Source of the DNA: Stichopus chloronotus
Lineage: Eukaryota; Echinodermata; Holothuroidea; Aspidochirotida; Stichopodidae
Length of the DNA: 64,000 nucleotides
Reading direction: 5' to 3'
Assembly: GCA_021234535.1 (NCBI GenBank)
Contig: CM037843.1
Location: forward strand, 3,800,820 to 3,864,819
Numbering within the stretch: the first letter of the stretch is position 1; each line of letters begins with the position of its first letter. Both the position numbers and the translations under genes were made by a program. This document shows, in pieces, positions 1 through 12,700 of this stretch. The notes below the pieces were generated by a model that did no database searches, was not told the origin of the DNA, and saw nothing but the letters and a program-made list of their open reading frames with translations.

Positions 1-1314
1 TGTGTATATACTGATCAGACATTGTACCCTCTATGTATATAATTACTTTGCGTATTTTCTGATGCCGCAATTGACAACAATACCTCTTACGGAAAAATTA
101 AAGTACACAAATCGATGAGTGAAATATTTGATCCATGCAAGGAAGTATGCTACTTTTAATATTCAAAGAAGTGATTCAATTAACTTAATCGTCTACAAAG
201 TACAACTTATTGGAATCACATCATAACTTTCATCCAATAAAAAGTGCAAAATATTACGTGATGTAAGTTATCTAATTTTTTCATTACGTAAGTTCTGTTC
301 GAGAAGGGCAGTTTTATGGGTTATGTAAAACCTTATGAGGGGGGGGGGGGTGGTGTATCTATGAAGAGTGATTTTCTATTTTAGTGAATCATTAGTGCCA
401 GACGTATGAAATTGCCTTGCTGTAACTAAGTTCAGTGAATAAATCTCAGTATTCTTACAGATATTTAGATAAGGAAAATGTTAATACCATGATTTACTTT
501 ACGTTTTGTTATTCTTTAATTGATATGTTGTTAGTATATGGTTCTCCCGCTAACTGCTAGTTGATTAAATGTTTTTTATTTAAATAGCACATTTTTCCCT
601 AGCTATACATGGCTTGTGTCAATACGAAGTCCTACTGAGTTTTTGAATTGAATACATATCACATGTACACCAGAACTGTTCAAGAAATAATGAAACCTAA
701 AATGGGACTAATGAAATTAACTGTACATACCATTTGCTTATGGCTGGTAGTATTTGTTGCATGCCCTCTGCACTATGCTTACACATACTAAATATGTAAG
801 GAAATAGGCTTAATTTGCGAGAGTTGAATATGCCATCAGGGTTATGGAATACTGGGGATTGTATTCAACAGGCTGAACGGTCACAGTTCAGTATATGGCA
901 GTGATGCAAATGGGGGGGGGGGGGGGATGTACTGCATGGACAAGAAAAGCAAACGTTCTGGCTTAGATTTATATTTAGGTCAGGAAAGGAAAACATGTAT
1001 TCCAAAAGTCATGACCTTTCTGCTTGATTCTTGTTACTCTACTTCAAATTATCTATTCTTACAAATAGACAAAAAGTACAACAATTTAGATGGGCACTTT
1101 TCAATGAATTTTCTGAAGGAAAACAGTTCCGGTAACTTTTTTTCTTCAGAGATTAACTTAATTTTTGGATATTGATAAGCAAACCTATTTTAGATGCTTT
1201 CATAAGTCTGAACTACATACCTCACATTAGCGAGAAAATTGTATAGAATTCTTGAGTCGGTTGTTATTTTTCAAAGGTCGTCCTGATGGTTTCAAAAAGA
1301 GGGCTTTGAGACGT

Positions 1315-1340
1315 CCCCCCCCCCCCCACACACACACACA
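1315..1340. repeat. C-run plus CA microsatellite
   Basis: A run of C is followed directly by about seven CA units. It is a simple sequence repeat in intergenic DNA. Confidence 0.8.
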
Positions 1341-2154
1341 GCTCTGGGAAATCAATTGATTTCTCAAAACTTGGTGGACCACAGAATTGAAGTGAGAATT
1401 TTGCACAGATATTAGGCAAAATTTAATGTAAGTTCTTAAAGTGTCAATCCCATTTTCTTCTATTTCGTTGTTCTTTTGTCGTTTATTTCAACATATTACT
1501 GTTGACAATGATGAATGAAAGGTTGCCTCTAGGTTAAACTTTCAAGTGAAAATGATTAGACGTTTTGAAGGTAGCATACCCCTATTAGTTTCCCCATTGA
1601 CTTACACAATAAATCGAAAAAGTAGTGTGGTCTCTAAAGCACTGTAGACGTTTTCAACAGATATAAGCTACCACTCTTTAGAAAGCTGACACATTGGCCA
1701 TTCATGGCTTTTTCAATTTTCCGTACCTTAGCTGGTTAGATTTTCTGCTAGAGGCCGTCCAAGCTACCAGACCTTGTCACTGGGGCAAATCACACATCGC
1801 CTGGAATGATACTACTCCGCCACCCAAAAGTCCATAACTTTTCCATAATTGCTTCAATTGGAACGATTTTCGCACCTTGTATACCTCAACTCGCCTTCTT
1901 CAATATTCAATCCACAAAAGAACCCATCTCAAAGGATGAAGTACCAAAAAAGTTGCCCAAATGTCCCTAAAAGGGACTTTCACCGACTGCGAACAAAATG
2001 CGGAGGGATCTCCAACTTCTATATAGGGTATGCTACCTTAAGCCAGTCGGTCAACCTAGCAGGCACAAAAAAGCTAAAAAAAAATAGTAAATTAAAAGGG
2101 CCACTATTGATATACGCCGAGCATACAAGAAAGTGTTTGTCTTCACAAGCCAAC

Positions 2155-2310
2155 CAGATGGCTGGAAACGGCACTTGCCGAGTGTCCTTATAATCAGTGT
2201 TGACCCAGTCTAGATATGGGAATCTCATGTGTGCAATTAAATTATGCATCCCTCTTCATTTATTCTCGGAGCACTTTACAGATATTGTTGGGTTGGTCAA
2301 GATACCTTTC
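2155..2310 (+). repeat. Fragment of dispersed repeat family R4
   Basis: The segment contains a 'ggatggctggaaacggcacttgc'-like block, then an 'attatgcatcc..tctt..ttctcggagcact' block. The same blocks occur in the same order at 46.3-46.5 kb and 48.7-48.9 kb, with partial copies at 47.5 kb and 51.2-51.4 kb. This makes it a degraded copy of a dispersed non-coding element. The class is not certain; the 5' ends of other copies start CAGTGG, as in hAT-derived MITEs. Confidence 0.5.
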
Positions 2311-2634
2311 GCCCCCTCTTAGTTTTATGGAGGTATTAAGCAACTTGAACATAAAAACCATAAGAATCAAAACTTATCCTTTTATGGACACATAATGTCA
2401 AGATTGTCTAGCAAAAAAAAAAAAGATAAGTCTGGATTATCGAATAAATCTGGAAACTCCATTTATTGCCAATGAGGCTTGCCATAGACGTATGCTAAGC
2501 GCTCTTTGAAGTGCATGCAACAATTATTAGTTTATTACCACCGCCAATGTACAACAAAGAAGGAAAACGTTTGTTACTGATAATTACGTTTATAGATAGA
2601 ATTCTTTAAAGAATCTGGTTTCCTGATCGACAGT

Positions 2635-4741
2635 ATGACGCTTGTGAAGGGTATTATTTTTGATTTTGATAACACTTTAGTGGATACTAAAGGAGCCGAT
2701 GCATACGCTCTTGAAGAGGTAATTATTGATGATGATATCCGTTTTAATACAGGAACCAGATTTGCTACATCGATGGGCGAGTATCGATTCGTATTATGTG
2801 ACAATATACGTATGGAGGGAAACTGTTAGCTTTCCGTAATATGGAGTCCATATTACGGAAAGGTAACACTTTTCTTGGATTTTTTCCAAATTGGAATATT
2901 TTCATGGGCATTTTATGGACATGAAAATACTCCATTTGAAGGTTTAGTTAAAGGCTGTGTTACATCACCCTAAGCTATATTTTTACCTCCCAGAGAGCAA
3001 AATTCTCAACTGGTTCAAAGTTACAGTACTCTAGATTGACAGCAAATTCGAAAGATGCAGAGCAGCTCGTATTACACAGCGTACACAGGGATCCATTGTT
3101 TTGATTACACATGTGGAGGAATTTAAGACAGGCTGAGGGAGTGACTGGACGTAGATGGTTGGGAGAATTAAAACTGTCTGGGGTGATGAGTTTTTGTTTT
3201 TAATGTGTCTAGTATAATGAATATTTAGTTATATTTTCAATGACATTCCTGAACCCACTGTGAAAAAACTACATTGTAGTCGCGTACATATAGTCCTATG
3301 CAGACTTAACAACAGTAACAGCTTATCTACCGTGAAAATTGTGTAAGGTGAATACATACACTTGCAGATTTAGGTGTTGCTGCTCAAATGCCATGGCCAA
3401 CAGCTGGAAAATTAAGTGGTTATGAACCACTTGCAAATGGTTGGCTGACATGAAGTAGAGCACTAGCTTGAGGATTTTACCGATTTACCAGAGCCCACCG
3501 GCATTGGATGTCAATTGGGTCATAAGAACTGGGGTGGACAGCCATCTCTGGCTTATATAGATTCTGATTGGTTCCTGGAATGCTTTTTCACTGTTGTGTG
3601 TGGAGGAGTGGTCTAAGTTAGGAGGACCATCTCCCTTGAACTTCTCTTTCGTACAAAATACAGTGTGCTGAGATGACACATTTTTCAATCTTTTCTTTTG
3701 TTTTAAGCCAAATGTTGTCCAGAATTATGCATAGTGTTATAAAAATCATATTTTGGGACAATTGTTTTTTGTTAATGTTCAATTTTTTTAGTGGTTATAA
3801 CTTTATATGAAACTTCATTTTGCAACAGATGACCAGATGAAAATTTTGATTGTTTTATATCGCAGTAATATTTTGCTCTGGCCAGAAAACATGAAACTTT
3901 CTGCTCATACATGTCACATGTGTTGGCTGCATCTGCCCATCGTGACCAGATAGGAATTCATTGGTCTGAAAGTGACTGTACTTAGAAGATAGGAATGGCA
4001 GTGCTGCTGTGAAAAACTGCTCCCTTTGACTGACATTTTCATTAGTGCATGTAAATCTTCATAAATTCATCATTGTTAAGGTTTTTGTAAATGCATTCTA
4101 CTTTGTTGTAATTTCAGGTGAAGAAATTTCTTGATTCGGTCAATTTAAAAACTGGTGCTTCTGAAGTCATTAACAGGTTTGAAAAGCTGCTGGCACAGTC
4201 AGAGAAAGATCCAAGAGGAATAGTACCAATTGATGAATGGAGGACAAATCTCTGGTTGCAAGCAATGGAAGATCACTCACAGAGAGATTCTGCTGAACAA
4301 GTCTACTGTTTATGGAAATCAAAACGTTTAGAAAATATACGTTTGTCAGAAGACATCAGAGTTTTATTGTTGAATCTGAAGAAAAGTTATAAATTGTTAT
4401 TACTGACAAATGGTGATCCTCAAGTTCAGAGAGAAAAATTAGACCATTGCTCAGGCTGGGATTTCTTTGAATCTGTCATGATCAGTGGTGATTTTTGCTA
4501 CGAAAAACCAGATCCTGCAATCTTTGAAGATGCCCTTCAGAGGTTGCATTTGATGAAGGGCCAGTGCATCGTGGTTGGGGACTCCTTAGGTACGGATATT
4601 CAAGGAGGCATTAATGCGGACTTGTTGGCTACAGTGTGGATAACTTCAAGCGAGGAAGACTTATCAAGTGTTCATCCTAGGCCTCATTTCAAATTAGATT
4701 CAGTCCTAAAACTTTATGAAGTATTAGACAAGTTAAATTAA
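2635..4741 (+). CDS. NANP: N-acylneuraminate-9-phosphatase (HAD family)
   Basis: NANP removes the 9-phosphate from N-acetylneuraminate-9-phosphate, the last step that frees sialic acid in the cytosol before CMP activation. There are two exons, 2635-2718 and 4118-4741, joined in phase 0 (GAG|gtaatt ... atttcag|GTG), giving 235 residues against about 248 in vertebrates. HAD motif I is DFDNTLVDT near residues 10-18, with nucleophile D10 and acid D12. Motif II is LLLLTNGD with T125. Motif III is the lysine in YEKPDP, near 158. Motif IV is VVGDSLGTD near 180-188. The block WKSKRLENIRLSEDI and the segment DIQGGINADLLATVW are typical of NANP rather than of other HAD phosphatases. The start ATG sits immediately before motif I as expected. 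Intron 1 contains a palindrome and a MITE. The gene is complete and shows no break. Confidence 0.95.
2830..2862. repeat. 33-nt near-perfect palindrome
   Basis: Two 16-nt arms (CTTTCCGTAATATGGA and its exact reverse complement) are separated by a single G at 2846. It lies in NANP intron 1, 112 bases after the donor. A second, looser inverted pair (TATTTTCATG ... CATGAAAATA, about 2898-2930) follows at once. Transcribed, the first would form a very stable hairpin. Confidence 0.85.
2961..3196. mobile_element. MITE family M, copy 1 (NANP intron 1)
   Basis: The element begins ACATCACCCTAAGC and ends CTGGGGTGATGAG, so its ends are inverted repeats of a CTCATCACCCC core. Inside are the shared blocks AGAGCAAAATTCTCAACTGG, GATTGACAGCAAATTCGAAA and TTTTGATTACACATGTGGAG. 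The same blocks recur at about 6.2, 9.9 and 40.1 kb. It has no coding capacity. Confidence 0.7.
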
Positions 4742-5341
4742 GGCTGGTATGTAGATGTCCAGGTATGCTAATCTCAGTAAACCTGCCAGGCTGTCAGATA
4801 ATAACATCATTTCTTATGTACTTATTCTAGCTTACCTCACTGTATCAGCTATTACTAGCCACTCTGCAGTTGATATCATTCAAATCCAATTATTGTTCAC
4901 ATACTTGCAGTCACTTCTTTTGTCACGGTGTGATATTTTTTAATCATCTTAAGATCACATTGATCTACTGTAATCCTCTTCTGATTTGGCTGCTCAAAGT
5001 TTGAACGGGCATATAATGCATCTGCGTTCATGTGCTGTCACAAAACTAAGTAGTAGTCCCGTGTGGGCATGCAGACAGGGTCCACATCGTTTACTGCTTG
5101 GTCCATACTATATGTTCTCATACTTCATGAATTTGCCAAACTATGGGGAACACCATTAAAGAGGTGTTATTGTCATCTTTTAGCACCTTAATGAATCAGT
5201 AGAGGCAATTGCAGGTTGTTCCTCAACAGAGTATACCTCTTCCAGACATTTCCAGCAGATTCATGGGTGGAGGAAAAAGACCCAAATATAGACCAATGTT
5301 TATGTTCTTTTCTATTGCATGTAAAATTTTAAATACTTTTA

Positions 5342-5347
5342 AATAAA
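5342..5347 (+). terminator. Candidate polyadenylation signal for NANP
   Basis: An AATAAA hexamer lies about 600 bases after the NANP stop codon, in AT-rich sequence. Another AATAAA is near 5693. Which one is used cannot be told from sequence. Confidence 0.35.
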
Positions 5348-5829
5348 AGTTAAATTTAATCCAAGGACATATTAGAGATGTTTCTTTGAATGGTACACAT
5401 TTCAATACAATGCCTTTGTGTCAGGTGTTGATCAATTTTTCATCAGAAGCCATGTAGCTTCATAAATCAACTTTCATCAAAAGCCATGAAGCTTTGTTAG
5501 GCAAGCTACAATACGTGATTATTTCAATTCTTCATCTAAAGTACAGTAGGGTAATCTCCGGCAGCTTTTTCTCTTATTGCCAAAATTACTTGGCTGAAAT
5601 ATTTCTCCTTTGGATTTCTGGGAAGTAAAACATTCCTGTGTTTATCATAGATAATTTAGTTTTCTATTTCATATTTATGGTTTCTTTTGTTTAATAAAAT
5701 AATACACAAGAAACAGGTTGTAACACTCACTGTACATATGTCTCTCAACAACCTGGTGTTTACTTCCAGAGTTTTGTTGTGACAATTTAAGAGTAATATC
5801 AAGATATGCAAGAATTTAAAGGGAAACAA

Positions 5830-6171
5830 GGCATTTGTTTTACAGAATACAACCATATTTTTAAAACCAATGTTTGTGGACACAGAATGATAGATTATTC
5901 AAAATAAGGAAGGACAGTAGCCTTTTCAAGAAGTAAGTTTCTCACAGGTAGAAATTCAATTATTTGTTACTCAGCAATAATTTGTTCACCTAAACATTTC
6001 AAAATTCAAATGATGCATCTTTTGTTACTCCTCACATGCATGGCATTTTGAGGAGATGAAGGTTCTGTAGATGTTTATTAATGAGAGTGAATGATGTAAA
6101 AGCCATTAAAGATATTTTCTTTGTATGCCATGTGGGTACATTCGAAACGCCCTATTTCCCTTTAGGGGCAA
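5830..6171 (+). repeat. Dispersed repeat family R2, copy 1
   Basis: Shared blocks include ATAGATTATTCAAAATAAGGAAGGACAG-like sequence, GTTTCTCACAGGTAGAAATTCA and the later TATGCCATGTGGGTACA block. They recur in the same order at about 26281-26590 and in reverse orientation at about 60640-61065. It abuts a family M MITE, so it may be part of a larger composite element. Confidence 0.6.
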
Positions 6172-6396
6172 TAACTCATCACCCCAAGCTATGTTATCGG
6201 CCTCTGAATAGCAGAATTCTGAACTGGTTGTACTCTTTGACAAGAAATTCAAAAGATGTAGAGTAGCTGATATTACACAGTACACAAGGATTCATTGTTT
6301 TGATTACACATGATGTGGAGGGACCTAAACAGGCTATGGGAGGAACTAGACATAAGTGGTTGGGAGAAGTGAAACTATTTCGAGCGATGAGTTTTT
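6172..6396. mobile_element. MITE family M, copy 2
   Basis: It opens with AACTCATCACCCCAAGC and closes with CGAGCGATGAGTTTTTG, giving inverted ends of about 14 bases with one or two mismatches. The internal blocks TTTGATTACACATGATGTGG and AACAGGCTATGGGAGG match copies 1, 3 and 4. Confidence 0.75.
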
Positions 6397-7724
6397 GTCT
6401 TAAACCTTCCCTACATCACAATGTTCCACCTGTTGCGGCAATGCAACTCTAAATAAAAAGTCCTTTTTAAAGGAGGGAGATTAGACGAAAAACTGGAAGA
6501 CCAGGAAAATTATGTCAACTCATTCCTCATGGGCAAACTTTTCATAAAAACACAATACATATCACATAATGCAATGTAAGTCTAATTCAATTGTGCTTAA
6601 CAAATATCTTTGCTTAAACAGGAGTAATGAGGAGTGATGATCTCACCTATCATCAACAAACCAAAGTGTCAACATACACAGATAGACGATAAACACTTGA
6701 AACGATGGAAATGTAAGTGATACCAAAAATTTATTACATAAACCTGGATCACACCCCACTCTGTAATGACAGTGGATAGAAGAAAGATGTATATATCCTT
6801 GCATGGAATAATTCTTTTTTCAAAAATGTCAGAAAGAGAGAAAGTAAAATACAAAATATCCCCTTTGTGGGGAGAGTAAGTAAGGGATTTGCAATGAAAA
6901 ACAAAAGTGCACCCCCTTCCTGAAACAAAGAGTAGGAATCCCAAACCTCCCAAGTAAAACTATATACCTTCACCAGTAAATGATAGAATACTTTCTCCAA
7001 GTCCTCATCACAAGTGTTACTACAAGTGTACCAGCAGACTTGTAGTACACATCCTTGAAGGAAAGACCTTCAGAATTACCTTCATCTCTTTTTGCTTGTA
7101 ATTATTTCTTGCTTGTTAGCATGATCTGTTTGGAGTTCAGACCAAACATTACAGGATTTCAAAGCTGGGATATTCAAATTACCAGTACTTTCCTTGTGAG
7201 TTAATTAGATCTTTCTTGTGAGTTGCAACGAACAGGATTGCCAAACAGATCGTTAAAATAGAACCGTTTCAAAGTATTCTTTTGAGTTTGATTGCCAATC
7301 ACACAAATGACTTTTTCTTTCATCCACAAATGCTTTGATTGGATGTCAAATGTTTTTCTTGCTTAGCCATTTTCCTGCAGTAAAATCGAACACATGCATA
7401 ACTGCTAGATATACCAGCTCCAGGAATTTGTATTTCAATATTTTTCTGCGCATATATTAAGTCAGATATGTTACAGAGGTAGCACTGCTATTAGAGTTAA
7501 AAGGTGCTTGGAAAGAATGACCTTGGAAATTACATCATGCTAAACTCAAAAGTGTGAACCACTTTCCTTTTGATGATCATGAATAAAAAAAATATATATA
7601 TATAACTATGTTGAAGTGAAGCTGTGTATAGTAAAGTTTTCTTGGTTACAAAGACAAAAAAGTTCTAACCTGTCACACAATGATGGTTTCTAAACAGAAA
7701 TCATTCCTAAAAGTATTGAATGGA

Positions 7725-7870
7725 CTCTTAAAAGGAAAATGCAGTCACCCCGGGCTGAATTAGTATACCCCCTACACTAATTCAAGAGTGGCTCTTTTTC
7801 ACTATGTGATATTATTTTTGTTGTTGAACTGCTTAACTTGTGAGATTTTTGAAGATTCTTCAAAATAAAT
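7725..7870 (+). repeat. Dispersed repeat family R3, copy 1
   Basis: The segment begins AAAAGGAAAATGCAGTCACC and continues with a GTGATATTATTTTTGTTGTTGAA block and a TTCAAAATAAAT tail. The same order of blocks is seen at about 54885-55130 in CLASRP intron 1. The element is non-coding and of unknown class. Confidence 0.6.
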
Positions 7871-9614
7871 TTGGGACGAATACTTGTTACATTCAAAGGA
7901 ATATTACAGTGACAATGCAAGAGGAAGTGGAGGATATTGTTTTTTACTGCAGACACTTAGAATCCCATACCAATATTTCATCTGAAGAAAGACTGACCCA
8001 GACAGGAACAATTTCCAGTTGCTTGAAGGTTACAAAATGCCATGTAACACCAGCAAATAACTGCAACATCTTTGTCCATCTTTGAAATCGATGTGTGTAT
8101 TACAACCTTGACAATTGACACCAGTGAAAAATCAAACAGGCCTACATGAAGGTTGAATTTAAAATGCAGGAATTAAGGTCACATCTTTTAAAGTATCATA
8201 ATATTTATTTTTAGGGCAGACAAGATTGAAAAGAAACACAAAGGATGTGCAATTAAATGGCCTGAAATGACATCAAAGATTTCCCATACTGCAATACACC
8301 ACTGTCCAAAGAAAAATTGTTAAAAAAAAAGAAATTGTTAACTTCCAAACAGAATGTGGTACTGAAATTTGGTTTTCACTGATAAAAAAAAAGAAGATCC
8401 ACCCTAATTTTGCAGCAGTTCAGTCCTTTTCATGGGAAAATGTCTTTCAGTGCAACAGTAAAGAGCACCACTTGAAAAGACCAAAATTTACTGAAAGTTC
8501 AACTCTTCACTCGACAACCATTGAACATAACATTTCATTCATTCTGTTTAAACAACTCTTAGTATCACAACAAAAGCAGTAGGGTTTGGCAATGGCACAG
8601 CCCGAGAGTTTCTGGTGCTGCAAGCTCCTTCCGAAAATGGCAGAATGATCCATTAAACAAAAGTAGGTCGGATCACCGATATAGCACACACACAAGGTGT
8701 TTTGTACACTCTCATTCACGAACCACAGTTTCTCTGACCCGAAATAAGTGGCAAAGATGACAACTAATGACAATGAGCATTTCAGTTTGTGGTGGAAATG
8801 TGGCCAAAATGGGGGTGGATGCAACATTAGGGATATTGTTTTGAGAGTAAAGGCAAAAGTTCAAAACTGTCTACTACACAAATGACAAACAAAAATTTGA
8901 CATGCACATTATGCAGTCTAACTTGTGCTTATATGTCCATATCAATTGTGAATATTCAAAAGTACTGAAAGTGTGTGCATGTCCTACCAGTTTTTGAACA
9001 TCCCATTCAGTGACATGAGGTTGTACAGTATGTTCATGGTGAGTGGATGACAACTGTACAATTGTAACATGCATTACCTACAGCTTGCATGTGTGGATAT
9101 TCAGATGTACATAATGGGCTCCCTTCTTCAAAGGGCTTTTTTGGTGGAAGTCAGTCTGGTGACCGACAGATCAGGGGAATGATAAAATAGAAAAGAGGTG
9201 AGCTTTTAGGTTGGGAGCTTTATGACGGTTGCATGGCAGATTAGAGAAATTATAAAAGAGAGAAGAGCTGGTGAAGTAAAGGGGGTAGCAAGTAGGTATA
9301 ATTTAAACTGCATTGCATGTAATGGGCCTCAATGGCCAAATAGACCTTAACAAGGGTTACTTGCATATGGTAATTCTGAATTCAGCAGAACAACTTGTCA
9401 AACATGGCACCCCTCAGTGCTTATCCATCGCCAAATTATTAAAATCAATAGAGGGACAACAATCTACATTGCCAAACATTTTTGAGCCTAACACATTACA
9501 GTTTCATGTGTCCCACCTTGGCGTCGATTTCAGTTAGTGATTGTAAACCGTGGTAAATACACGGTTTGGGAGTTCCTGTAGAGGAGTAGTCTGAAGGTAC
9601 AATGCTCTGACATA

Positions 9615-9751
9615 TCATGGAAAATGGGAGGCATCCTTTTGCCAGAGGTCACGAAGGATTTGGCCGTAGTCCATTTCCGAATACCGTTCTGTGAAAGACT
9701 GAATCACCCCTAAGGTAGTTGCTTCGTATTCTGACAAGCCAACGTCACCGT
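9615..9751 (-). CDS. DPP3: DPP3 exon 16 (C-terminal exon)
   Basis: This last exon is easy to miss because it lies 1.7 kb beyond exon 15 and has no ATG. The acceptor is ccataacag at 9752-9760. It joins exon 15 (ending ACAGATG, donor at 11469) in phase 1 and encodes [20 protein letters not shown], then ERYSE and [11 protein letters not shown] before TGA at 9617-9615. This corresponds to the conserved C-terminal helix region of vertebrate DPP3. Reading through the exon 15 donor instead gives an unrelated tail ending at 11384, which I take as intron. Confidence 0.9.
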
Positions 9752-12700
9752 CTGTTATGGAACAGAAAGAGGAAGGGACATCAATGAACTGAGAGGTTAT
9801 ACATCAGTGGTCATGCTATACACATCTTTACAGTCAGTCACTCATCAACCCATGCTACATTTTTGCCTAGGGAGAGCAAAATTCTCAACTATTCCTGCTC
9901 TTTGATTGACAGCAAATTCAAAAGTCACCGAGTAGCTCATATTCCACAGCATACACAGGTGAAGGGTGTTTTGATTACACATATGGTCCTTTCATGCTCA
10001 CCAGGATATGCAGCATTGAAAGGGTCATGTTGGCACAAAAAGAATTTAAGACAGAATGTTGGATGTGCTAGAAGGAAGTGGTTGGTGGAATTGCAACTGT
10101 CTGGAGTGATGAGTCACAGTTTAAGAGTTTTCCATACAAAATGTGTTAGTAGCACGGTTGCATTAGCCTCAAAGTTAGCAAACTATCATCTTAAAATTTT
10201 TTCCCACAATGATTTGAAGGGAAACACTGATGACATTTTTTGTTATTCAAGCTGAACACCTAACCTGTTACTCCTCTCCCAACATGTTTGCAAAACAAAT
10301 GATTGTGAAAGAGGAAAGATGTGCACACTAATTTGGTGCACCTGATATAATCACAGGTGGACTCATCAAGTAACTTTCCCTGGTGTGGCCTGCTCGATAT
10401 TGGCAGCATTACAAACTTACCTTTAATACTACTTTGGTGAGGGCTAAGAGGGTCAACACCACTACATTAGGGTACAAACTTGGCATACTATCTAGGTGAA
10501 ATGATCAAAATGACTTCACACCAAATGAAAGCACCAACTTTAAACACAGACATACACTGGTACAATCGTGACTGTGTGAATTCTTGGTAAATGAAGAGTT
10601 ACCGTCCAAGATATGAGTGGACTTTTATCCTCATTTGTATTTGGAAATCAAGACGAAAGTATAACTACATCAATTAAATGGTTGCAGGCAAAGAAGTTTG
10701 CTATTTGCTCTGAAAGTTAACGGATGTTTGCCACCAAGTAATTAACTATAATTGTAGGACTGATGTTACATTAGCTGACTAGATTCTAATCCTAGCATAG
10801 CTTGCAGAGTTTGTACCAAAGGAAAAAGATCAAGATGAATATGATCAGTTTCTTTAATGGATGGATAAATTACTGAAAACAAATTAGCCATAAAGGAATT
10901 TCTTTTATGGGCCACAGACATCTTCTTTTCAACAGCTACAGAATTCACTTCTTTACAAGATACACCTGTTTGGTTGAGTTTAGTTTAGAGTCCAGTTAAG
11001 GGAATTTCACAAGATCAACTAAAAGAAACTTCAACTACCAGCAATTACTAAATATTGACCACATTTTATCAGCAAAGGGGAAAAAAAGCAACAAATAAAA
11101 AAAGTGCTGATGAAACAAACAGACAGAAAGGTATGAATTTTGAGCTGTTGTGAAAAATAAAACAACATGTCTGACAACACAAAGAACATAGGCCAAATAT
11201 GCAAAAAAGAAAAAAAAAAGTAGGGTAGGACGAAAGAAGTGCAAAAAGAGGTTGGCTAAGGCCAGAAACGATTTCTGTTTCATTTACCTTATCGCTCTGT
11301 TATAGTCTTACGCTGCTTGTTGATATGTTAGTTGACAATGATCAGGTAAATGGTAAAATGAAACTTATGCACTTATAACATTGTCACAGTTGACTTGACA
11401 CTTGTTGAATCAGTTGGTATGAAACATTAACATTAATCTTTGCAACTTTTATGAACTTCCAAGATTTACCATCTGTGAGTAATGTGTTGACTTGAACAAA
11501 CATCCGTCTTGGTTGCTTCCTCGCCATGACGATTGACCGGAGGGACAGAAATTTCTCTGGACTGTCATCGTTGACGGCAGAGTACCTATCGTAGAGTTCT
11601 TTAGCTGATGTGTAGTCTGCTACTGACTTGAAAACCTGCAGAATGATATGTATATGTATATTCATGTCTTGAGATAAGCCGACAAGAAATCACTTACAAC
11701 AACATTACTCTTGCTGATTTCAAATCGCTCATCATGTTCACAAAAGAATCAAAGATATTGTACGCCATACATTAACCGAATGAATTCCCCTTCAAGACAC
11801 ACCTTCTTGAAAATTTAAATAAATTTTGGTGAATACTAAAATGACCTTTGATCTAGATGCAATTATCTGTTCAAATTTAATGGCATGCATATTTGACATA
11901 ATTCTCCTATAATACACCTTAGCAGCCTCTCTGAAGGCAACATGATGCAAACTAGCAAGGGATCACACATGGCTGCTTCTGTCACTGAAACCCCAAAAAC
12001 AAAACTTCTCAACAATGAGCACTATATAAGAACCTGTAGTTTTCTCAGAAAGTTTGCAATGGCTTCCTTTCCGACAGTTTCGATCTTGTCTTTGTTCAGC
12101 TTTACAACCGCGTCTGGTTCTCCGTCTTCACCTGTCAGCCTCTCGATTGTGACCAGCCCCTGACCTGCCTCGATGAGGACTTTCAAGATGACAAATCGAG
12201 CTTGCATGTGTGCCTTGAGTTAAAATTAAAGTGCAGCAAAAATTTTATTCGAATGGACGACAGTCCAAGAGACAAACAATTCATGTCACAGATGGAGATT
12301 AAATCTGTGACAATCAGAGAAGATCTACACAACATAAAATGATCCTTTGATCAAAAAAGAGTTGCTGTTTCTACTTAATGGAAAGCATTTCATCTTCAGC
12401 AACAAATCAATGGCACTGTTTTTTTCATTCCTCTAGCGCACCATGATTGAATTACTTGAGGAAGGTATCATCAATGACATGATTACTGAATGAAAAGACA
12501 AATATGATTGCAAATTTGCTTTTGTTCTTTGCAACTTAAACACACAGATATTTAAACCTGTGAGAATAACCAAACAAATTTTTTACCAATTGAGACAACT
12601 GTTCTTTTTCATAATGAATGTGAGGTGAGTTATGTACATTACCTGCCTCCATTTGTTTGTTTCTGGTGTATAAAATTCCAGTCCTAGGACACCGGCTCTG

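Larger units (their letters stand above)
1..2634. other. Upstream intergenic DNA, no gene recognised
   Basis: I see no conserved coding exon here on either strand. The open frames are short and low in complexity. The stretch holds G homopolymers (about 341-350 and 912-926), a C-run fused to a short CA microsatellite (about 1315-1340), and near 2155-2310 a fragment of a repeat family seen again at 46, 48 and 51 kb. The last bases before 2635 should contain the 5' UTR of NANP, but I cannot place a transcription start. Confidence 0.6.
4742..9614. other. Intergenic region between convergent NANP and DPP3
   Basis: NANP (+) and DPP3 (-) converge on this 4.9-kb stretch, so both 3' UTRs lie within it. 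I found no further conserved exon. It holds AATAAA signals for NANP, one R2 repeat copy (about 5830-6171), one family M MITE (6172-6396) and one R3 repeat copy (about 7725-7870). Open frames on both strands here look like chance. Confidence 0.6.

Noticed and set aside
11384..11469. Read-through tail of DPP3 exon 15 as the true C-terminus
   Set aside because: It has no similarity to DPP3, and a phase-compatible exon at 9751-9615 supplies the conserved C-terminus.
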